Below are positions 56,569 to 64,000 of a DNA stretch of 64,000 bases, one piece after another. The DNA comes from Cryptomeria japonica (lineage: Eukaryota; Streptophyta; Pinopsida; Cupressales; Cupressaceae): positions 237,687,922 to 237,751,921 of the forward strand of contig NC_081406.1 in assembly GCF_030272615.1 (NCBI RefSeq), read 5' to 3'. The position numbers and the translations under genes were made by a program. The stretch's first letter is position 1. Each line of letters starts with the position of its first letter. A model generated the notes under the pieces. That model had not been told where the DNA came from. It made no database searches and was given only the letters and a program-made list of their open reading frames with translations.

Positions 56569-58092
56569 CAGATGATCATTATTTGTTGTTTTTGGGTCAT
56601 GTCCTTCAATTTCAATTTCTTCTCAGTCAATAAGATCCTGAATAAGATCTTTTAATCGGTGACAATTACTTGTCTTGTGTCCTCTTCCTTGGTGGAAATC
56701 ACAATGTTCAGTATCTCTCCACCATGTGGGTTTGACCTGAGGCTCATAGTTTGATGTTTTATCGAGAGTGACCAAATTTTGAGAAATGAGTTGTCGCAAT
56801 ACTATTTCAATGGGTTCCCCTAAGGGAGTGTATGTGCGTTTTTGTTTTTGCTGATGAGGTCTTGGTTCATCATGAGATGTGATGCGACTTTGATTGGAAG
56901 GAACATTTGTGTTATTCTGAGGTGGAGGATTTTGTCCTGGAAATCGAACCACAGGTTGTGCATTTTGGATAGTCCGGGCATCCACAACCCCATCGTTGAC
57001 GATATTCTTGTTTTTGTTCTAGAAGCTTGGTTTATCGCTATTGAAGCGTGGGCGAGGATCATCCTTTGGTTCATTATAGATTTTGATGAGTCCTTTCTTG
57101 ATAAGGGCCCGTTCACATTTCAAACCCTTGGTGATCATATCATTAAAAGAGTCTGTGTCTTTGACATCCAGGTGAAATTCCATTTCTTCATTTAAGTTGG
57201 AAATGAATATTTCCACTAGTTCTCGTTCAGGTAACTAAAGAGAACGTCAGCTAGACATTTGGCACCATCGTTGCAGGAATACTGAGAATAGTTCACCTGG
57301 TTTTTGTTTGGTGCTGCACAGATCAGCCATGGTGATGTCACGTTCAATGTTATGAGAGTAATGAGCTAGGAACTTCTGGATGAGTTCCTCAAATGTTCTA
57401 ATGCCACCTGGTAGTCGGGAAAACCATGATGTGGTTGTTCCTCCCAAGCTTTGGGGAAAAAGGCGCATTAGGTAGGTGTCTTCATATGCTACTTCAAGAC
57501 AAGTGGAATGAAATTCTCTAACATGATCACGGGGATCTCCCTTTCCTCTATATTTTTCAAATTTGGGTGTTTCAAATCCTTGGGGAAAGGGTGGCATATA
57601 AAGATTCCTATCAAAAGGATAGGGACAGATGTCATTGAGTGAGAATTGGTTAGTCTTGACACCACTATGAAGTTGTTGGGTGATATTCTTGACTTGTTGC
57701 CGCAACATCTCCATTTCATTTGGAGGTTGAGGTGGTGGGTTTCCTCGAGGAATGTTATACCTGATGGGATCTCTACCTCTTTCCTCTTCATGGCGACTTT
57801 GTCTTTCTGATGCTTGTCTTAATTGGGCAAGATCAAAGTCAGAGGGGAGTTTTGCTCCTTCTTGAGCGAGCTTTAAGAAGTGAGCATCCGCATTGCTCCT
57901 GAGTATTTCATCAAAAAGTCTATTAAAGAGAGGGTTATGCTGGGCCCTTTCTATTGTTGCAGGAGTAGGAGTACTTGGGTTTTCATCATTCGCATTTCCT
58001 CCAAGTGCTTCTTGAAATTCATTGAGATTTTCCTCTTCTTCTTCCTCCATTTCTATTTCTCGTTGCCTTGATTGTGATCGGGTTTGAGCCAT
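56569..58092 (-). pseudogene. Gag of the 17.5 kb element
   Basis: Starts at ATG 58,092 (MAQTRSQSRQREIEMEEEEE), chosen because it opens the conserved charged N-terminus; open sequence upstream looks like leader. The capsid core is LRLFPQSLGGTTTSWFSRLP-like (about 57,440) with FEELIQKFLAHYSHNI and LQRWCQMSS, then two stops (57,247 and four codons later), LPERELVEIFISNLNEEMEF and, near 56,680, a nucleocapsid knuckle CDFHQGRGHKTSNC (C-H-H-C). Further stops at 57,019 and 56,623 stay in the same frame, so gag and pol were one continuous frame. Gag forms the particle that packages element RNA. Confidence 0.88.
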
Positions 58093-59895
58093 TTTGCTTA
58101 CAGGCTTTTGTTGAAGGTGAGTGAAGATGATGATGAGTTTTTGATGAAATGAGAGATTGATGATTGGTGAATTGTGTTGCATGTGTATCTCTAGCACTTT
58201 TAAGGTAGATGTAACCGAAATTCCTTCTTTGAATTGCTTGCTTGTTTGATAAGTTTTGATGTGATAAGGTGTAGAGAAATCTGAGATGTGTTACAGATTG
58301 AACTACCTAGTAATGAGAGGATTCACTCATAAACTATTTTTAACCTACGTAGATGTGTGTCTTAGGATGAGCTTATCCTAGATGTAGAAACAATCTAAAA
58401 AGAGTGATGGGATGCGTTTGATTTCAAGCAATATCTAAAAGAGAACTTGGGACAAGAACCTCTTAATATTTTGAGAGTTGGAACGGATTGATGATGAAGT
58501 GATGATGGATGAAATGGATGAAAAATGTTTTTAACTTCAATAAAAACTTTGTGTTACAAATGGGGCAAACTCTACCTCTTCCCTTTCGAGTGTTGGTGGT
58601 ATTTCTCGAGTTGTGTTGTAGGTGATACAGACGTTTGGGAAAAAGTTGGGATTAATCTTACCTCCTTGGTTTTTGCGATAACTCAGAGCTCTATATTGCA
58701 TAAAAGCTCTGTGGTTCAATGATTCTGAATCAAATTCGTTTGTTTTGTCTTGAAGGTAGAGACGCATGTGACGCAGAAAAACTCTATGGGAGACAAAGAT
58801 TTGTCTATTTATAGAGAAGAATTTCCTCCTTTTGATCAAAGCCTTTGAGCTTAATGGTCTTCTTTTCAAGTTGATATTCTGATGACGCTTCTTCTTTCGC
58901 AAGATGTGAAGAATGGTCATAAAATTTAACTCTTTGTTGTTTTGTACTTTGTTTTAGATGTGTTTGGTTGTTTTGTAAGATGTTGGATGAATACTTTGTT
59001 TTTGGAAGTGATTTTTCTAATTTTTCTTTGAAAAGAAAACAAAGCAAGCACACAAAGACAAGAATGTTGCCTTAGAGGCACAAATGAGTATGGGTCTAAA
59101 TCAACCCAATCCTTGGACTTTTTATGACCCTTTCCTTTAAGTGTATTTTAGGTTGTATTTCCAAAGCCTGAAGTCGGCTCAATTTGCACTTGGTCTTTAA
59201 AATGAACACACTTCAAACACTTTTTATCCCTAAGGTCAAATGGCCAGTTGTGATAAATTTAGCCCACATCTTGATATTTCTTCAACTTTGGTACTACATA
59301 CCTTATGAATCCCACCGTGGTAGGTAAGGATGTGATATACTAAGTCTTACACGCGCATAACAAATAGATTATCCCTATGATGGGGGAGTCACCACTTTTA
59401 TCAAGCAACAAGTGACTTTTCAAAAAGCTATGTTTCTACTCAAGGAAATATGTATGGTGAGTATCTTGGGAGCAAAACCATCTATGCTCTTGCACTAAAT
59501 TATATCACAAATATCCTCAATCAATAGAATGAGTGGGCTACTACTAAAAGGTGTTTAGTCATGTTTGATGTTTTTGGACATAAGTTCATTCTGTAGTCTC
59601 ACTTAAGAGCCATGTAACTGGTGGTGGGGCCCATTTGTCCTTTTGGCCAGTTACACTGTAGGAACAGCTATACCCAAGGCTACAACTTTCGCTCTCACCT
59701 AATTTCTATAGCGGCTCGAAGGATTTACCGCTTGAGTTCATTCCCAAGAGTATTGATCCCTTGGCAGACCTCTCTGAAAAAGATAAAATTTGAGTGTTAC
59801 TAACACTTTTCTCTTGCACCTAGGACCACGAAAGCCAAGGGAGAGGATAGTGTGTGTTAGAAGTGGGACCACTCGACCGACTTTTTGCACAAGTT
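58093..59895 (-). other. Leader (5' UTR) of the 17.5 kb element
   Basis: About 1.8 kb between primer site and gag ATG. Open frames here (for example 58,537-58,920, minus, Lys/Arg-rich) have no recognisable domain. Long leaders are usual in Tat elements and can carry packaging signals, but I cannot point to one. Confidence 0.6.
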
Positions 59896-59905
59896 GGGTT
59901 CACCA
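59896..59905 (-). other. Primer binding site of the 17.5 kb element
   Basis: Plus strand gggttcacca, so the element strand begins TGGTGAACCCAAC. It lies two bases from the LTR. I could not assign the tRNA with confidence. Confidence 0.7.
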
Positions 59906-59907
59906 AA

Positions 59908-61298
59908 TGATGCTCTGCTAAATGGACAAGGTTAGCAAATGACAAACAACACAAAACACACAAAAAAATTGTTAGTGTTAGTCAATCAAAAACTAATCTA
60001 AACAGGCATATCAAAAGAGACACTAAAATCATGCTAATATATCTAACAAATGAAACGAACATAATGAGGCATCTCCAAATGCCTCTTAGCATGCTCTTAG
60101 TTCCTTCTCCCTTGTTCCTCTCCTCTCCAAGTTCCAAAATAGTGTAGCTCTCAGTAGCTTTTTGCACTATGGATGCTTATGGAGGATTGAGATTGAAGTA
60201 TTTGCTCTAAATATGCATAAAAAGCTAATACTTTACTATTGATATTAAAATGATTGATTTTATCCAAAATGAAAAGATATTAGTTAATTATGCTAAAATG
60301 CTCTCTTAAAATGCCTATAGCTTAAATGCATACAAGTTTTCAAGATCTCGATTATGAAGAAATGGACTCTATTTATAGGAAAAATGGAGCAATGAATGGT
60401 TGAGATTGAGCAATCTCAACAAGGGCCAGGATTGAATGATTTCAAATCCATGTGGTGGCTTTCAACCCAATCCCAGGATGACAAGTGTCAATGTGAGATA
60501 GGTTGAGAGGAGAGGGAATAAGCATTAAATGCTTGATATGACTTTGGGAGTTAGAGTCAAGGTTAATTGAATGAATAAACTCTTTATTCAAAGAATAAAG
60601 CTTTTATCCAATGGATTAACTCTTGTGCAAATGTGAAATGGATGAATATGGTCAAAACAATAAATGTTTGGGGTGACAAGTTTGAAATAAACATAAATGG
60701 TTATGTAAGAGCCATAAATGGTCATTTAAGAGCCATTAGTGGTCTTGGAAGACTTTGGGGGTTAATTTGTTGAACACACAAAGCATTAAATGCTTTTCAA
60801 AGACTTTTTAAGTCTTTGAGAAGTGACTCCATTTTGCTTAGGAATGCGACAATATTTAGGGGATGTATTAGGCTAATTAGGAAGGGGTTAGAAGAATCTA
60901 GAAGGGGATTAGATTTTGCAAGTGGATTTGGTGGGTGAGGGAAAATAGGATTTTATTAAAATAAAAATTCATTTATTTCAATAAATGTGTGCAAGTTGCA
61001 TTTGTAGGAAAATGCAAGTGGGGGGGTAATGATTTAAATAAATATTTTTATTTAATTTATTTATTTAAAAGAGGAATAGGGGATGTAATTAAATAAATAG
61101 ATTTTATTTATTTAATTGATTGGAATTTTGATTTAATGATTTAATTAAAATAAATTGATTAATTTATTTAATTAATAGAAGAATGTTTGGGAATAAATTA
61201 ATTAAACATTAATTTAATTAACTGATGGCTAGTGGATTTTTAATCAAATAAATAGCAAATATTTATTTAATTAAGCTGGACAGATTTGTATGACTACA
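59908..61298 (-). mobile_element. 5' LTR of the 17.5 kb element
   Basis: 1,391 bp, aligned over its full length with 43,804-45,196. The differences seen are mostly single substitutions plus a change in a G-run near 61,020. TATA box at 60,369 on the minus strand. Confidence 0.95.
60369..60377 (-). promoter_or_regulatory. TATA box in 5' LTR
   Basis: Minus strand TATAAATAG, which in this LTR would drive the genomic transcript of the element leftwards through gag-pol. Confidence 0.7.
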
Positions 61299-61303
61299 GA
61301 CAC
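61299..61303. other. 5 bp target-site duplication GACAC, right
   Basis: Equal to 43,799-43,803. It is followed one base later by the ATG of the interrupted copia gag. Confidence 0.95.
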
Positions 61304-61304
61304 A

Positions 61305-61650
61305 ATGGTTTGTTTAGTGTCAATCCCAGCTCTAGTGTTTAATGGGTCTAACTATTCCATTTGGAGTTGTAGAATGGAAGCTCCCTTATGCTATCTAGGG
61401 TATGATGTATGGATGTCTGTTGTAAATGGATGCCCTAGTAAATTCAGTCCTCCTACCGATTCAAATACAGAAAGAAGAAATCAATGCAATGAAGCAGCAA
61501 TAAAGGCTATACTATGTGAGCTAATAGATGATGTCTCCTCTCAGGTGCACAGATGCAAATCTGTGAAAAGATTATGGGATAGATTGAAGAATCTCTATGG
61601 AAATGAGCCTACTACTGTAGAACCGGCCTGTAATGATAGGATGAGAAATG
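61305..61650 (+). pseudogene. Start of gag of the nesting copia element
   Basis: From ATG 61,305: MVCLVSIPALVFNGSNYSIW, then MEAPLCYLGYDVWMSV and VHRCKSVKRLWDRLKNLYGN. The pattern of FNG-NY--W and K---LWD-L---Y is the DUF4219/UBN2 gag start of copia elements. It is open for 115 codons up to 61,650, where another copia LTR begins. The matching 5' LTR and primer site are at 41,099-43,745 on the far side of the 17.5 kb insertion. The rest of this gag-pol must lie beyond the window. Confidence 0.88.
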
Positions 61651-62714
61651 TGTTAGGTTCTGGAGACAACTAAGAGGGGGGGGGATGAATCAATTGTCTA
61701 ATAAATTCAAACCAGAAACAACTTAACCAACTTAATGTTTAATACCAGTAAACTAGTTAAGTATGTCGGTAGATAGTTTTAACAGTTGATTGCTATACCG
61801 GTAAAGATTAATGCATGAAACATAAACACAAAGTCATCCATAACACATGACACCAATATTTGTATGTGGAAACCCTGTAAGGGGAAAAACCATGATGGGA
61901 AACCTTACCCACAATCAGATGATACTACTGCAGATAGTAAGTGTACATAAATGGGGTCTGCACATCTAGAAAAGTCAATAGCCTAGAGCTCACTGCTCAA
62001 TCGCAAAATGGGAGTCACACTGACTATAGTTGGATGATTAAATCCAATAAGAATGTACTGCACAAAATAGCATCTTCATATGTTGGATTCAGTACCGGTG
62101 TAATGTTGATATGCTTTCACAAAAACCTAACTTCACCTTCAAATGATGTCAGCGTGTATTGTACTACTTAATCTTGCATATACCTTCACACAATTCTTTT
62201 TCCGCATTCCACACTTGATCTTACCAATAAGATCTTACCTTTATACCATAACCTAAGACCAATTTTAGTAGGTCAGCTCTACAAGATATTACAATAAAAA
62301 CATTTTACAAATAATATAATATCTGATGCAATAACCAATTGAACATGTCGGCTTAATGCATTTACAACAATAATTAATCATCTCCATATCATGCCATGCT
62401 GATCTGGAAAAGATAAACTTGTTGGTGTAACCCTAGGTAACCCTGGACCTATTTGCCAATAAAAGCAAATAAGCAAATATGAATATACCAATGATTAATT
62501 CATTAAGATAAGATGTCAATACGATGTCTTCGATATTACCAAGTGTCTTCCATATCATTTCAAGTGCCGGTGATCATTATATCCCACCGGTGAACCATAT
62601 ACCAGTAACTGTGCAATAGTTACTTGCTTGCTGGTGAATACTGCTGGATCTCCAAAGTTCTAGTGTTTTAGTAGGTGTTGACATCAATGACAAAACTATA
62701 CCAAAATACCAACA
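61651..62714 (-). mobile_element. Copia 3' LTR of an element leaving the window
   Basis: Starts tgttaggttc and ends ataccaaca (1,064 bp), bordered on the right by a polypurine tract. It resembles the LTR at 33,797 only in layout (tgtta…aactaagaggggggg…tgaatca), so it belongs to a related but different copia family. It interrupts copia gag at 61,650. Confidence 0.87.
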
Positions 62715-62727
62715 ATCTCCCCCTTTG
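62715..62727 (-). other. Copia polypurine tract
   Basis: Minus strand CCAAAGGGGGAGAT beside the LTR. Similar purine tracts recur near 62,850 and 62,930, as extra tracts do in other copia elements here. Confidence 0.75.
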
Positions 62728-63109
62728 GCATTGATGGCAACACAAGATGGGAAAACCATCAAAGTGCCAAAACAGAAATGCCAAAAACCAACAATATCCA
62801 AAAAGATCATAACCAGAATATAGAGAGTAATAGTCTCTCCTAAACAACAATCTCTCCCCCTGGGAGCAACATGTGTTATCCAAAGTTTCCATACCAATCT
62901 CTCCAAAAGATAATATGTTTTTCCATATATCTCTCCCCCTTTGACATAAAATGCCAAAGTTATAATAAAGCCAAGTTCATATGCAAAATACCAATCAATT
63001 CAGTATACCAACTACTCCCCATGAGAAGTAGCTTCCTCATCAAAGACCAGAGTAAAAGATTTGTCTTTTAATTCTGTCGGTTGATGACAATCATCAACTA
63101 TCTAAGTCT
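62728..63109 (-). other. Copia 3' non-coding stretch
   Basis: Lies between the end of pol and the polypurine tract. It contains two further purine-rich tracts and open frames (62,577-62,957) without recognisable domain. Confidence 0.5.
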
Positions 63110-64000
63110 CTACCAATGGTGGTATGACTCCAAGTTGATCTCTCTGAGATATTCAAAAGCCTCCTTAGGCAAAGGTTTTGTGAAAATATCTGCAAGTTGT
63201 TCTTTAGTGTTCACATAAACTAGTTTTGTCTCCTTTTCTTCAACTTGTTCCCTTAGAAAATTCAGTTTGATAGAAACATGTTTTTTTTAGAATGTAGTAC
63301 TAGATTCTTAGATATATTTATTGCTGCAATGTTATCACAATATATGGTAATAGGTTCCTTGCATTTTACCTTTATGTCTTTCAACATTTGCTTAAGCTAT
63401 AGTACCTGTGTACAGTTAGTTGCTGCTGCAACATATTCTGATTCTGTTGTTGATAAAGATGTACAACTCTATTTCTTACTCAACCAAGAAACTATTTTGT
63501 TTCCAAGAAAGAATGCTCCGCTGGTGGTGCTTTTTCTATCATCCACATCTCCTGCCCAATTTGCATCTGTGTATGCACATAATTCAAAGTTTCTATCTCT
63601 AGGATACCATAATCCAAGATTTATAGTGCCTTGTAAGTACTAGAAAATCCTTTTTACTATTGATTCATGATTTTCTCCAGGATTACTTTGAAATCTAGAA
63701 ACAATACATACTGCATTCATAATATCAGGTCTGGTTTGTGTTAAATACAGTAAACCTCCTATCATAGATTTGTATCTAGTTGGATTAACAGGTGTAGATT
63801 CATCCCTTTGAGATAATTTGTCATTTGTAGTCATAGGGCTGCTTACCGGTTTAGAGTTCTCCATCCCAAATTTCTTTAGTAACTCTTTCAAGTATTTGGA
63901 TTGACTCAAGAATATACCTTTATCAGTCTGTGAAATCTGCAATCGTAAAAAGAATTTTATTTCTCCAATCATAGATATTTCAAATTCTTGCTGCATTTTA
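63110..64000 (-). pseudogene. Copia pol C-terminus (RT end, RNase H), partial
   Basis: Runs off the right edge. From 63,996 minus: FEISMIGEIKFFLRLQISQT, SKYLKELLKKFGMENSKPVS and GGLLYLTQTRPDIMNAV, the end of the reverse transcriptase. Then RNase H with NLGLWYPRDRNFELCAYTDA and a VDDRKST-like stretch, and the end FTKPLP-like before EYLREINLESYHHW and TAG at 63,110. Stops near 63,640, 63,470 and 63,390 break the RNase H, so the copy is dead. Confidence 0.87.

Larger units (their letters stand above)
43804..61298 (-). mobile_element. Complete nested Tat-type Ty3/gypsy element, 17.5 kb
   Basis: LTRs of 1,393 and 1,391 bp (43,804-45,196; 59,908-61,298), GACAC duplicated on both sides, a polypurine tract beside the left LTR and a primer site beside the right one show a full-length insertion on the minus strand. 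Internal order in element direction: 1.8 kb leader, gag-pol with two RNase H domains (58,092-50,830), 2.6 kb non-coding, and an antisense PMD gene (48,255-45,609). It lies in the leader of a copia element. Over the first ~550 bp the LTRs differ at about 14 positions by eye, so the insertion is fairly young, yet every gene is broken. The second, archaeal-type RNase H puts it in the Tat lineage. Confidence 0.93.

Noticed and set aside
1-64000. tRNA or rRNA genes
   Set aside because: I looked for the ggttcga T-arm word with a matching A box and found none that fold convincingly by eye; a tRNA scan would be decisive.

Overview
This is a repeat-dominated piece of a nuclear plant genome. It is AT-rich, and I find only one intact host gene with a plant-type intron; almost everything else is transposable-element sequence: Ty1/copia, Ty3/gypsy of the Tat type (gag-pol with two RNase H domains), a chromovirus fragment, L1-type LINEs with a C-terminal RNase H, and a satellite. 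A large-genome seed plant, possibly a gymnosperm, fits best, but that is inference from element content and not from a diagnostic host sequence.

Layout. 0.6-1.9 kb: decayed unknown reading frame (minus). 2.3-4.9 kb: palindromic satellite with a ~365 bp higher-order period. 5.8-7.5 kb: 3' end and LTR of a copia element (plus). 7.5-9.1 kb: decayed LINE 3' half. 9.9-11.7 kb: intact two-exon GT34 glycosyltransferase gene (minus). 13.3-16.8 kb: two copies, in opposite orientation, of an unnamed family with an acidic C-terminal region. 18.0-21.2 kb: old Tat-like gag plus LTR (minus). 21.9-30.0 kb: a tandem duplication (22,385-25,561 and 27,388-29,986) of flanking DNA plus a copia 3' end, with a LINE fragment exactly at the junction. 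28.6-35.2 kb: the nearly full-length but broken copia element (minus) of the second duplicate. 35.5-35.7 kb: chromodomain fragment of a chromovirus (plus). 36.4-41.1 kb: second Tat-like gag/protease remnant with LTR (minus).

41.1-64.0 kb is a nest. A copia element (LTR 41,099-43,731, tRNA-iMet primer site, start of gag at 61,305) is interrupted twice: by a complete 17.5 kb Tat-type Ty3/gypsy element at 43,804-61,298 with a perfect 5 bp target duplication (GACAC), and by another copia element (minus) that starts at 61,651 and leaves the window.

The most interesting object is inside the 17.5 kb element. Between pol and the 3' LTR, on the opposite strand to gag-pol, lies an accessory gene with its own TATA box, an apparent phase-0 intron, a plant mobile domain (PMD), a glycine-rich linker and a coiled-coil tail. 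Its intron carries 13 copies of a 9 bp motif spaced about 20 bp apart. Most stop codons in this element, on both strands, look like CAG-to-TAG or CGA-to-TGA changes, the footprint of methylcytosine deamination in CHG and CG contexts.
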